Both the position numbers and the translations under genes were made by a program. From Phyllobacterium trifolii (GTDB taxonomy: Bacteria > Pseudomonadota > Alphaproteobacteria > Rhizobiales > Rhizobiaceae): 64,000 nucleotides of DNA. Position 1 is the stretch's first letter. Every line of letters begins with the position of its first letter. The notes beneath the pieces were generated by a model that saw nothing but the letters and a program-made list of their open reading frames with translations, had not been told where the DNA came from and did not search any database. Below, one piece after another: positions 1 to 8,174 of this stretch. Location: contig NZ_JACHXN010000014.1 of the NCBI RefSeq assembly GCF_014192095.1, positions 62,001 through 126,000 on the forward strand. Reading direction: 5' to 3'.

Positions 1-1377
1 CTCGGAAATCCGAGGGTACAACAGACTATTATCAGGAAGTTCAATCGCGTGTGGCGCAAGCATTTGCAGCCGCACGAGTTCTGTATGCTGTCCTTCATTC
101 TGGACGCAACGATCAACTGGGGCTTTGCTAGCCGCCTGTTCACATCCCGCTTTGTCGGGCATGGCGACAACGCCCATTGCGGTACCGGCATGACCGACCG
201 CACCATCCGACGCAACATTGCCGCCCTCGAAGAGAAGGGTGTCATCATCGTGGATCGCTCCGACATGACCAAGGGTCTGCGGATCACCCCCAACGTTTAC
301 TGGAACCCGGAGGAACTAATGCTGTCCGTTCCTAAAAGGCTGAAAAACGCCGAAGAGAGTGTCACGTACAAATCCGATAACGGTCTGACAGATAACGATT
401 TTACCGGAATGACCCCGGACACGCATGTCGCCTCCCCCCGGACATCGGTGTCCTCCCCCCCCGGTCATCCACGTCCGGACATTAAAGATGATTTTCTTCA
501 AGCTGATTTCTCTAAGTCGAAAGAACACCTCGCCCCCGGCAAGCCGGAGGCAGGTAGGATATTTTCGGAGAATGACCTTTTCCCGGAGACCACTCCGGAA
601 AGGGCAGAGCCTTCTTCCCGGAAGAAAGAAACCTCCTCCCCGATTGCGCGCGCCCCCTCCTCCGATGGCTGGAATGATCCGAAGCCGGTCAAGGTCGAGC
701 CGCACCGCAGCCTTTTGAAACCCGGTGCAATCGAGAAAACCTTCCGCCGTGCCTTCGAGACCGAGAACGAAAATATCTCCGGCGCGATGCACATCGCTTG
801 GACGTCGAAGGAACAACTCAAGGTCAAATCGGCGATACTCAACAAATGGAAGCGCCCCGCCGAAGAGTGCCACGATTTCTTCGAGTGGCTTGTCCGGGAC
901 TGGTTTGAAATCCGCATTGCGCTGTTCGAGTGGCTGGAGAAGAACGGCAAGGAAGGTGCTCCGGCCCGCCCGCACGTTGCGTTCATCATCCGCTGGAACG
1001 CCGCCCTGATCGACTACTGGGACCGCCGCGCACAGAAGGCACGCATCAAGGGTCTCGATAGCCGTGAAGAACAACGTCTCGCCCTGCTTTCCCTCGAAGG
1101 CAAAACCCGCGAAGAGGCCCTGCTCATCATCGCCGAGGAACGTGCCACGGAAAAAATGCGGGATGAGAATGCCAAGTCGGTTGCCGCCGCCCGTCAAGCC
1201 CACGGTGCCGCCCGGATACTGGAAAAGCAGCTGGTCGAGCGTCAGCGCTGGGGTGTGCACAATCCGCACCCGTCATCGCAGATCGCCCAGCAAATGCGGC
1301 AAGTGCCTGTCCCCGTCTCCGACGAGGCCCTTCCGACCATAGAAGAACTGATCAACACCCCTTTCCGCGAAGAGTAA
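1..1377 (+). CDS. replication-protein-like winged-helix protein (5' end outside window)
   Basis: The frame is open from base 1 without a stop. A GTG at 49 could start it, but residues encoded upstream (ending in KFNRVWRKHL) read as continuous protein, so I treat the gene as cut by the window edge. The N-terminal part has a helix-turn-helix look (TDRTIRRNIAALEEKGVI), as in replication initiator or helicase-loader proteins of plasmids and phages. A low-complexity Pro/Ser-rich linker follows (about residues 120-230 from the GTG) and then a helical, charged C-terminal half. The stop is 4 bases before a 52-residue gene, suggesting one transcript. The replication role is inferred from the fold and from mobile-element context only. 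Confidence 0.6.
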   Translation, partial: LGNPRVQQTIIRKFNRVWRKHLQPHEFCMLSFILDATINWGFASRLFTSRFVGHGDNAHCGTGMTDRTIRRNIAALEEKGVIIVDRSDMTKGLRITPNVYWNPEELMLSVPKRLKNAEESVTYKSDNGLTDNDFTGMTPDTHVASPRTSVSSPPGHPRPDIKDDFLQADFSKSKEHLAPGKPEAGRIFSENDLFPETTPERAEPSSRKKETSSPIARAPSSDGWNDPKPVKVEPHRSLLKPGAIEKTFRRAFETENENISGAMHIAWTSKEQLKVKSAILNKWKRPAEECHDFFEWLVRDWFEIRIALFEWLEKNGKEGAPARPHVAFIIRWNAALIDYWDRRAQKARIKGLDSREEQRLALLSLEGKTREEALLIIAEERATEKMRDENAKSVAAARQAHGAARILEKQLVERQRWGVHNPHPSSQIAQQMRQVPVPVSDEALPTIEELINTPFREE

Positions 1378-1381
1378 GACC

Positions 1382-1540
1382 ATGACCGATATGCAAGCAG
1401 CCATTGAAAAAGAGATCACCGAAGGTCGTCGCAAAAGCCTCCTGAAGGCCGGGGTTGGTGCTGCCTATCTCGACCGTAATCTCGCCAGTACCTCCTCCGG
1501 CGAGGACGTCGCCAGCTGGATGCGCAGCACTAAACGCTGA
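1382..1540 (+). CDS. small hypothetical protein, 52 aa
   Basis: An ATG sits 4 bases after the stop of the preceding gene and opens a 52-codon frame ending in TGA. The product is charged and probably helical at its N terminus (MTDMQAAIEKEITEGRRKS), with a Ser/Thr-rich tail ending in SWMRSTKR. Codon choice and the tight spacing suggest translational coupling with the replication-like gene. I recognise no family. Confidence 0.5.
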   Translation: MTDMQAAIEKEITEGRRKSLLKAGVGAAYLDRNLASTSSGEDVASWMRSTKR

Positions 1541-1629
1541 CTGGATGCTTAATGATGTTCTCGAAGCAGAGCAGCGATTTCGCACGCAACTGCCTCAACT
1601 CGCGATTAGAACCTGAAAGGACAACTACA

Positions 1630-1827
1630 ATGGAATCCAGACTTCATATCGTCGTGCCGTTAGACCTAGTTCATAGAGTCGATGAGGCTGTTCTCTTGCG
1701 CAGAAAAAAGACTGGAAGAGCAGTCTCCCGCAACGCGACGATTAATGAGCTTTTAGCCGATGCACTTGCCGCCGAAGAGCACCGGCTCAATGCAGCCAAG
1801 GCATCTCATTCCAAAACAGGTGTTTAA
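1630..1827 (+). CDS. small ribbon-helix-helix-like DNA-binding protein, 65 aa
   Basis: The ATG at 1630 follows a GAAAGGACA ribosome-binding sequence. An upstream in-frame ATG at 1552 lacks one and would add non-conserved residues. The start MESRLHIVVPLDLVHRVDEAV reads as a beta strand plus helix, and SRNATINELLADALAAEEH as the second helix, the arrangement of ribbon-helix-helix (CopG/Arc-type) repressors. Such proteins on mobile elements are plasmid copy-control, relaxosome or antitoxin factors. The next gene overlaps the stop region but encodes a membrane protein, not an obvious toxin. Fold assignment is moderate, function open. Confidence 0.5.
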   Translation: MESRLHIVVPLDLVHRVDEAVLLRRKKTGRAVSRNATINELLADALAAEEHRLNAAKASHSKTGV

Positions 1828-1829
1828 AA

Positions 1830-2081
1830 ATGGGAGAAGTCACGGAAATGACCGCAACCGCTTTGGTATCGTCATATCTGATTTCCGGCCTTTTCTATTT
1901 TACCTTGATGCGGAGGTCCGTATCGAACGACGGAGTAGACGACATGTTAGATGCCATGCTTTCTCCACGCCCTGATGCTCGGAGTCTTTCCGCACTGGCG
2001 GTGTTCACTTTCTTCCTATTCTTTTGGCCTGCTTTCTTCATTGGTGCGTGGATTTACGAGCATCTTTTCCGGGGTCGATAA
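1830..2081 (+). CDS. small membrane protein with two TM segments, 83 aa
   Basis: The ATG lies 2 bases after the preceding stop codon, so the two genes are probably cotranscribed. Two hydrophobic stretches are visible: residues about 8-26 (TALVSSYLISGLFYFTLM) and about 54-77 (LSALAVFTFFLFFWPAFFIGAW). A polar segment with acidic residues lies between them. No family is recognised. Pairing with a DNA-binding protein could suggest a toxin-antitoxin arrangement, but nothing in the sequence demands it. Confidence 0.5.
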   Translation: MGEVTEMTATALVSSYLISGLFYFTLMRRSVSNDGVDDMLDAMLSPRPDARSLSALAVFTFFLFFWPAFFIGAWIYEHLFRGR

Positions 2082-2099
2082 GCGTTAACTGTCCTGAAC

Positions 2100-2160
2100 T
2101 TGAAACTGGTTGCAAAATGCTGGATCGATAAACCTGTTCGGATTTTGCAACCAGTTTCAA
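2100..2160. repeat. perfect 19-bp inverted repeat built from the island motif
   Basis: Bases 2100-2118 and 2142-2160 are exact reverse complements, separated by 23 bases. Each arm contains the 16-mer TGAAACTGGTTGCAAA, which recurs with small changes at 8599, 17794, 17974 and 20952. The structure could be a terminator-like hairpin, but no T run follows it. Because single copies occur elsewhere, two opposed protein-binding or recombination sites are more likely than a simple hairpin. Confidence 0.8.
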
Positions 2161-2480
2161 TGTTCCTAATGCTTGTCTTCCGAAATCCTTGCGGGATCAC
2201 AAACGTCATCATTGACAGACGTCGGTCCACTGGTTGAAGAAAGAACTGGCGCAATACGCAATGCGCTGGGGTGTGGAAACCTCAATGGTTCGGTCGGTAC
2301 CAGCCGAAATGGTACCAACTCCTTGACCTATGGTCGGGGAGCCTGCGGCGTATGCAACAGGTTCTCCGAACTAAAGGCCGTAGGACCGTAACCATTCGGT
2401 TTCCAACTCCCCGATCACCAAGATCAGGAGGAACGTTTTAGCGGGGGCGCACCGCGAACGATTGCCGAAGGGAAAATGTA
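2161..2480. other. non-coding stretch
   Basis: No convincing reading frame is seen. The stretch contains the near-palindrome GTACCAGCCGAAATGGTAC around 2300-2320, reminiscent of the GTACAT...TGGTAC pair in the repeats near 17,850 and 21,000. It should hold the promoter of the secreted-protein gene at 2481. Confidence 0.4.
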
Positions 2481-2870
2481 GTGAATTTATGCCGAACGTT
2501 GGCTGTTCTGTCGCTTCTCTTAATCCCGGTTCAAGCAGTGGGCTTCGCCACTCCGGCGCTCGCCGAAGAATTGCGTTGGCCGACCGACACCGAGAGGAGC
2601 CAGATTGTAGCGGCAATCCGTGATACCTTCCCCGACCCCTATTCAATCCGTGATGCGGAACTGTCGCAAATGCTGGCGTTCGATCAGGGCGGCTTCGTCT
2701 GTCTCTATGCCAACTCAAAGAACAGGTTTGGCGGCTATAGCGGCAGGCAGTACAGCATCGTTGGCGTGAGATTTGCCGAAAAGCGCGCCGAGATTCACCC
2801 AGCAGTCGCAGACGACATAGAAGCCTGCAAGAAACTGGCCTTCCGCGCGTTCGCAGAACTTTCCCGCTGA
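2481..2870 (+). CDS. small secreted protein, 129 aa
   Basis: The GTG start follows a GAAGGGAAAA purine-rich sequence. The product begins with a clear Sec signal peptide: MNLCR, a hydrophobic core, and a cleavage-like PALAEE around residue 29. The mature part is about 100 residues with two cysteines (in FVCLY and IEACKK) that could form a disulfide in the periplasm. The region ERSQIVAAIRDTFPDPYSIRDAELSQM resembles small uncharacterised periplasmic proteins of rhizobial genomic islands, without a known function. It stands alone between the inverted repeat and the ATPase operon. Confidence 0.6.
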   Translation: MNLCRTLAVLSLLLIPVQAVGFATPALAEELRWPTDTERSQIVAAIRDTFPDPYSIRDAELSQMLAFDQGGFVCLYANSKNRFGGYSGRQYSIVGVRFAEKRAEIHPAVADDIEACKKLAFRAFAELSR

Positions 2871-3198
2871 TCAGGAACTGGTTGGTCTTGTCAGGATAGA
2901 TAGGCTAGATCGTCCCATTTTCCGGATCAAATGCAAACCATTCCCGTTCGTTAGGCTGCCATGGCAAAGTGTCGCGACCGGGTCCAATTCTACCTTCGAT
3001 TAAATGTCAACATAGCACCAGAAGCGGTCCTTGCTTGCTAAGGAGCAAGCGCGGCAATCAAATTTTTGGCCGAGGTTGTCCATCTTCTTGTACCTCTCAC
3101 TATAACTATGAGATTTGGAACGAATAGGGTTTGCTTCCGCAAAACCGTAGTGCAAACAATACTTTGCCCCACTGGTGTTGCAGGAAGTTTCAGCTAGA
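2871..3198. other. intergenic region upstream of the ATPase operon
   Basis: I see no supportable gene here. A minus-strand frame runs through it but is mostly the shadow of the downstream ATPase gene. The region should contain the promoter of the three-gene operon. No operator could be identified by eye. Confidence 0.4.
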
Positions 3199-5097
3199 AT
3201 GCCGCATAAATTAATGGACATCGTTAGGTTAGGACGGAATTTAGTGTGGATTGAACGCATTGCGATCGAAGGAGGCGTTTTGGATGGCTTTGAGGAGGTC
3301 CTCCATCCGCGTCTTAATGTCCTCATCGGTGGCCGTGGAACTGGAAAAAGCTCGGTCATAGAGTTGATTCGGTATTGCCTCGGAGCCGCCACCCACAGCA
3401 AGGCCGCCACCAAAGATGCCACGGAACACGCATTGGGCGTTCTTGGTGACGGACGGGTAACGCTAACCATTCGGGATGGGGCCCACAGGATTCTCGTGAC
3501 GCGGACCGCCATCCAAGAATCACCGGATATTGATGGCGAGCTGTTCACACCTCCGTTCGTCTTCTCGCAATCAGAAATCGAAGCGATTGGCCTTCATGCG
3601 CCCTCCAGACTCCGCCTAATCGATGGTTTTGTAGATCCACTCGAACAAACCTCTGAAACCCGCTCAATCTCGTCACGTGTCGCATCAATTACGGCGGAAA
3701 TTCGGGGCTTACTCGCCGAGATAGATGACATCACAGAGAAAGTGGCTGACTTGCCTGTGCTTAGACGTCACCTTGATGAGTTAATGGCTGAACGCGCCGC
3801 GAGGTCGTCGGAGCATCAGGAAATTGACCTATTCCGGCACGCCCTCGAGGAGATCACTCCTTCATTGGCTTCGGCTCATGTGCGTTTCGAGGCCATAGCG
3901 CGAAGCGCCGAAAAATTGGCGGAATGGATCGAACGGGTCGACCAGGCGCTTGAACATAAGCCCCAAATTGAATCATGGCCTTCTCAGATCGGCACCCCTG
4001 ATGAGCTGGTTGACCTAAGAGCGCGAGATTTGAAAGCGTTCGAACACATCCATGCGGGCCTTTCAGAGATGAAAAGCGTTGCTGAAGCGCTAGAGCAAAG
4101 GCTTGGCTTGGCCTCAAGTCAGAGGATCGGGTTCGAAAATCGCGCTCGTGAAATCCGTGTGAAAATGGAGGAAAAACAAAAGGGCACCAGTGCACTGGAG
4201 CGGCGCATCGCTGAAACTACTCAACACGTCTCGATGCTGGCTTCGTTGGTTGAATTGAAGGCTGAGAGACAGCAGCGGATGAACAGCTTAGAGGCGCAGC
4301 GCAATTCGCTGATATTGCAACTTGACAAAGGTCGTCAGGAGCGCACCGTCAACCGTCAGAACATCGTTTCCCGTTTGAATCGAGAGCTTGGTCCGAGCGT
4401 ACGTTTGACCCTACAGCCATTTGCGCAGCGGAAGGAATACGTGAGCGCGCTCGCCGGAGCCCTACGGGGGAGCGGCCTTCGCTATATGGAACTAGCTGAA
4501 CGAATTTCCGAGAGCTTCAGCCCCTCCGAGATTGCGGTCCTAGCCGAGCGCCGCGACCTGAGCGAGATTTCCAACGCCATTAGCATTAGTCCAGATCGCG
4601 CGCTCCGCTTGTGCGACGCGCTTCGGAGTTCGGCAGGAGTCGACCTTTTCTCGACGGTCGTGGAGGACGACGTATTGATCGAGTTGATGGATGGCTCCGA
4701 CTACAAAGGAATAGACTTCCTTTCGATGGGACAACGCTGCACGACAATATTACCCATCATACTTCGGCACATGGAGCGGATGATAGTGTTGGATCAACCG
4801 GAGGACCACCTGGACAACGCTTTCGTCGTCAACACGCTCGTGCGGGCCGTGGTTGGTCGATCTGAAAATGCGCAAACGATTATCGCTACCCACAACCCCA
4901 ATATTCCGGTCATCGGAAACGCCGATCGTGTTTACCAACTGGACTCCGACGGCTCTCACTGCTTTGTTCGCGTCAAGGGCGAGCTCTCACAGCCTTCGGT
5001 TGTGACAGCCATCTCGACGATAATGGAAGGCGGACGAGATGCCTTTTTGAAGCGGGCGAATTTCTATTCTGAGAATGTAACGAATGTCTTCGATTGA
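3199..5097 (+). CDS. SMC/ABC-like ATPase, first gene of an unrecognised three-gene system
   Basis: An ABC-class ATPase of about 632 residues. Walker A (GGRGTGKSS) is near residue 48. A long helical, coiled-coil-like middle follows, with many Glu/Arg/Leu-rich stretches between roughly residues 130 and 390. The C-terminal half has an ABC signature (LSMGQR), a Walker B block (MIVLDQPEDHLDN) and an H-loop-like ATHNPN. The DQPED form is seen in SMC/RecN-like and anti-phage ATPases. I chose ATG 3199 (a GGAAG lies about 11 bases upstream); a GTG at 3175 and an ATG at 3214 are alternatives. The gene overlaps the histidine kinase gene by 14 bases. A role in sensing nucleic acid or phage structures is inference. 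Confidence 0.75.
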   Translation: MPHKLMDIVRLGRNLVWIERIAIEGGVLDGFEEVLHPRLNVLIGGRGTGKSSVIELIRYCLGAATHSKAATKDATEHALGVLGDGRVTLTIRDGAHRILVTRTAIQESPDIDGELFTPPFVFSQSEIEAIGLHAPSRLRLIDGFVDPLEQTSETRSISSRVASITAEIRGLLAEIDDITEKVADLPVLRRHLDELMAERAARSSEHQEIDLFRHALEEITPSLASAHVRFEAIARSAEKLAEWIERVDQALEHKPQIESWPSQIGTPDELVDLRARDLKAFEHIHAGLSEMKSVAEALEQRLGLASSQRIGFENRAREIRVKMEEKQKGTSALERRIAETTQHVSMLASLVELKAERQQRMNSLEAQRNSLILQLDKGRQERTVNRQNIVSRLNRELGPSVRLTLQPFAQRKEYVSALAGALRGSGLRYMELAERISESFSPSEIAVLAERRDLSEISNAISISPDRALRLCDALRSSAGVDLFSTVVEDDVLIELMDGSDYKGIDFLSMGQRCTTILPIILRHMERMIVLDQPEDHLDNAFVVNTLVRAVVGRSENAQTIIATHNPNIPVIGNADRVYQLDSDGSHCFVRVKGELSQPSVVTAISTIMEGGRDAFLKRANFYSENVTNVFD

Positions 5098-5983
5098 TTC
5101 TGTTTTGCGTTACTTGCGTTCTGAAAATCCTAGCGAACGGCTCAAGGCAGCGCGGTTCTTGGCCAACAACGCGCGTGCAACAGAAGCAACGCCTATCCGA
5201 GAAGCTCTTGCGAGGGAAACCGTCGTTTGGATAAGAGGTGCACTTCAGCGCGCCTTGGAGAGGTGTGTCCCGGCACAGGCCGCATCATCTTCCTCCACAA
5301 TTGACCGTGATGACTTTTCAGCCGATTTCGCGGCACAGGTTCATGCGGAGGCGTTGGAAACGACGACAGCGCAGCTCCTCCATGAAGTGGAGCCGCTTGT
5401 CGGGTCGCTAAAACTTGCCGCGCAAGGTGATGTTGCCAATTACGAAACCTCTCTGACGAAAACGGTGGTGGACCGGTTGGACAATCTTCTTGAGGCGCTG
5501 TCTCGGTTAAGGCGCGCAGCAAGCGCCCCGAAAATAGAAGAGTTCGACCTAAGCGTGTTTCTCGGCGAAGTGCTGTCTGAACTCGATCAATTGCCGCCAA
5601 TCGTCGTGCAGCGCGCAGGTCCGGATCATTTAATCGTGGTTGGGGATAAGACTTTGCTACGCATGTGCGTCCTCAACGGACTACGAAACGCTGTGGACGC
5701 GACAAACGCGTTGGTTGATGAAATTGAAGAGGCGCCTCTCACCATCGCCTGGGGAAGTACAAATAAGGAGGCCTGGATTTCCATCGTCGATTTAGGGATC
5801 GGTTTTGGAGGCAACCTCCAACGAGCATTCGACATAGGCACAACAACTAAAGAGGGACACCTTGGTATGGGCTTGGCAATCACCCAACAGAGCATCAAGT
5901 CAATGTCCGGCCGTGTCGCACTCATCCCGAATCCGCGCGGTACGCGATTCGAGTTACGTTGGCCGCTCGCGCGAGAAGCATAG
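5084..5983 (+). CDS. soluble histidine kinase with HEAT-like N-terminus
   Basis: A protein of 299 residues without membrane segments or a recognisable sensor domain. Residues about 5-60 (VLRYLRSENPSERLKAARFLA and what follows) look like one or two HEAT repeats. A phospho-acceptor helix contains H100 in LLHEVEP. The GHKL ATPase domain shows the N box (N202 in LRNAVDAT), a G1 box (VDLGIGFG) and a G2-like EGHLGMGLAI. The start overlaps the ATPase gene by 14 bases and the stop lies 3 bases before the receiver gene, so the three proteins are translationally coupled. The likely input is the partner ATPase or a ligand bound by the HEAT part; this is inference. Confidence 0.75.
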   Translation: MSSIDSVLRYLRSENPSERLKAARFLANNARATEATPIREALARETVVWIRGALQRALERCVPAQAASSSSTIDRDDFSADFAAQVHAEALETTTAQLLHEVEPLVGSLKLAAQGDVANYETSLTKTVVDRLDNLLEALSRLRRAASAPKIEEFDLSVFLGEVLSELDQLPPIVVQRAGPDHLIVVGDKTLLRMCVLNGLRNAVDATNALVDEIEEAPLTIAWGSTNKEAWISIVDLGIGFGGNLQRAFDIGTTTKEGHLGMGLAITQQSIKSMSGRVALIPNPRGTRFELRWPLAREA

Positions 5984-5986
5984 CCC

Positions 5987-7408
5987 ATGCGCGTTCTACT
6001 GGTAGAAGACAAGATCGATTTTGCGAAGATCATCGAGGCCAAGCTCAACGCAATACCCGACTGCGAGGTAAGGTGGGCCAAAAGCCGAGACAGCGCCGAG
6101 GCGACGTTGCGAGAGGAGGATTTCGATCTTATAATCATCGATCGAAAAATCCCATCAGCTGACGGCATGCTTGATGACAACGCAGAGCATGGACTGCGAG
6201 TTTTCCACGTAGCCATCGAAGTCTGCGAGGGCACACCGATCTGGTTTCTTACGGGAACGGAAGATGCCGACTTCCCGACAGAAATTAACAACAATCACGG
6301 ACGCCGCGAAGACATCCACGGGGCAAACAGCCTTGAACCTCTGCGTATGGTATTTTGGAAGCGGCAACTGGACGAGGCGCTCAAACGAGCGAAAGATTTC
6401 GCCGATGAGCAAGCACGCCTCTCCGCGATCGCCATCACTAATCCCGGTGCTATTAATCTTTCCAGAGCGGAAATAAAAAATCTGCGCATATTCTCTCGTC
6501 TGTTCGGGGCGACATCGCTCGACGTGACCTCACTGGGCGGAGGTCTGTCGAAGGCCCGAGTAGTCAAAGTGGTCGCCCGAAATGCCGCTGGCGCGCCCGT
6601 TCACACCGCTGTCGCCAAAATAGGCGATCTTGCGGCTGTTCGTGATGAGCATCGGAGATACGCAGGCGAGATTACCAAGCTGCAACCGGGCGGCTACCCG
6701 CCCCTTACGGTCAAGATTGACGCGGGGTCCGGGGCCGTGGGCGGCGTGTATTACTCGGTGGTCGGCACCGAGGTGACGAGCTTATTCGATAAGATTGCGT
6801 CCGGCGACCCAGCGGTTCGTGATGTGCCTTCCACGATTCAGCAAATTCAGCGGCCTTGGCAGGAGGCAAGTTCAGTCGAGCAAGTAAGCGTGGGCCAAAT
6901 TCGACGTCGGTTTCTCCCTGATACAAAACTCCCCGATATAGAAGCCGAGCTCCAGGGCATAGACATCACGGCAGTCGAGGCAATCGTTGTAGATGCAGCA
7001 CGATGTAGCCAACATAACGATATGCATGCCTTGAACGTACTATTCGATAATCAAGCCAGGGGCATGGTCATCGACTTCAACGACGCTGGTGCATCTTTCG
7101 CGGCAACCGATCCGATAACGTTGGAGCTGAGTCTCATTTTCCACAAGGACTATGCCATTCTCGGCACTTTGTGGCCGACTGCCGATCAGATGGCCCTTTG
7201 GTCAGATGTAGAATCTTATGTGCAAGACTGCGCGTTCGCGGACTTCATTCGCGCCTGCCGGAAATGGGCTCTCGAAGTTGCTGGCTCCCCGGAGGAGGTG
7301 ATTGCGACATCTTATGCGTACGGCTTACGCCAACTAAAGTATCCAGACACGAGAAAGGAATTGGCGCGCGCCCTAATACGCGCAGCGATATCGTCGCTTA
7401 TTAAGTAA
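5987..7408 (+). CDS. response-regulator receiver fused to a kinase-fold domain
   Basis: A protein of 473 residues. The N-terminal receiver has the acidic pair (VEDK), phospho-acceptor D52 (LIIIDRKIP) and the conserved Thr in FLTGT. From about residue 170 a second domain begins. It carries an N-lobe-like Gly-rich SLGGGLSKARV with a lysine in AKIGDL, then HND with D345 and N350 (H343-x-D345-x4-N350), and a DFG-like D363 (VIDFND). This matches the catalytic layout of aminoglycoside-phosphotransferase/protein-kinase-fold enzymes, and similar domains are described in bacterial conflict systems. No DNA-binding output is present. Phosphorylation of the receiver probably controls the kinase-like effector. 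Confidence 0.7.
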   Translation: MRVLLVEDKIDFAKIIEAKLNAIPDCEVRWAKSRDSAEATLREEDFDLIIIDRKIPSADGMLDDNAEHGLRVFHVAIEVCEGTPIWFLTGTEDADFPTEINNNHGRREDIHGANSLEPLRMVFWKRQLDEALKRAKDFADEQARLSAIAITNPGAINLSRAEIKNLRIFSRLFGATSLDVTSLGGGLSKARVVKVVARNAAGAPVHTAVAKIGDLAAVRDEHRRYAGEITKLQPGGYPPLTVKIDAGSGAVGGVYYSVVGTEVTSLFDKIASGDPAVRDVPSTIQQIQRPWQEASSVEQVSVGQIRRRFLPDTKLPDIEAELQGIDITAVEAIVVDAARCSQHNDMHALNVLFDNQARGMVIDFNDAGASFAATDPITLELSLIFHKDYAILGTLWPTADQMALWSDVESYVQDCAFADFIRACRKWALEVAGSPEEVIATSYAYGLRQLKYPDTRKELARALIRAAISSLIK

Positions 7409-7592
7409 ATGTGTCGCCTTCGCCCCGAACCCAGTTACGCTGGCACAAGCGACGTTTTATCTGTTGTCCCATATGGCCTCGGTTCATTGATACATCAAAA
7501 TTGGGGCAATGTGTTGTGCCACTGACATAACCTTTGTGTTTTGGAACGCACCGTCTCAATCTCTCCTAGATGCTGTGGCACAGGAGGGAAGC

Positions 7593-8174
7593 ATGGGCGC
7601 CATCGTTGGTTACGCGAGAACTTCAACAACAGATCAAGTTGCAGGACTTGAGGCGCAGGAACGCGATCTTCGAGCGGCCGGAGTGACTAAGCTCTATTCG
7701 GAGCAAACCTCGTCAATCGCTGACCGCAGCGAATTAAAGCGGGCGCTAGATTACGTCCGCGAGAATGACGTTTTCGTTGTTACCAAACTTGATCGCCTGG
7801 CCCGGTCGATTGCCGATCTGCTCGCAATCCAAAAGGTAATAGAAGGAAAGGGCGCATCGTTACGTGTCCTTTCTCTAAGCCTCGATACGACCACGCCGAC
7901 AGGAAAGCTGATGGTTAATCTGCTTGGCAGTATTGCTCAATTCGAACGCGAGTTGATGTTGGAGCGGCAGCGGGAAGGAATTGCGAAGGCCAAGGCTCAA
8001 GGAAAGTACCTGGGGAGGGTACCTACCGCTAAGGCGCAGTCGGCAGAGATACTCGACCTGCACAGCCAGGGCCTAGGACCTTCGCGAATTGCTCGAAAGC
8101 TGAAAGTTGGACGCTCGTCTGTCTATCGCATCCTTGCCACATCGCGCAGAAGGGAATCGACCATTGAAAATTGA
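7593..8174 (+). CDS. serine recombinase (resolvase/invertase family)
   Basis: A 193-residue small serine recombinase. The catalytic Ser is S11 in GYARTSTTDQ. Downstream lie the conserved FVVTKLDRLARS, the Gly-rich PTGKLMVNLLGSIAQFERE and a C-terminal Hin-like helix-turn-helix (LGPSRIARKLKVGRSSVYRIL). ATG 7593 was chosen over a longer frame because a perfect AGGAGG lies 6 bases upstream. Length and domain order are those of Tn3-type resolvases or DNA invertases, but no transposase is nearby. It overlaps the following HNH-like gene and may act in rearrangement or mobility of the island. Confidence 0.9.
   Translation: MGAIVGYARTSTTDQVAGLEAQERDLRAAGVTKLYSEQTSSIADRSELKRALDYVRENDVFVVTKLDRLARSIADLLAIQKVIEGKGASLRVLSLSLDTTTPTGKLMVNLLGSIAQFERELMLERQREGIAKAKAQGKYLGRVPTAKAQSAEILDLHSQGLGPSRIARKLKVGRSSVYRILATSRRRESTIEN

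Noticed and set aside
316-1269. Minus-strand open frame of 317 codons
   Set aside because: Antisense to the replication-like gene, no ribosome-binding site and no family features.
1630-2081. Type II toxin-antitoxin pair
   Set aside because: The ribbon-helix-helix-like gene could be an antitoxin, but its neighbour is a two-helix membrane protein with no toxin family features.
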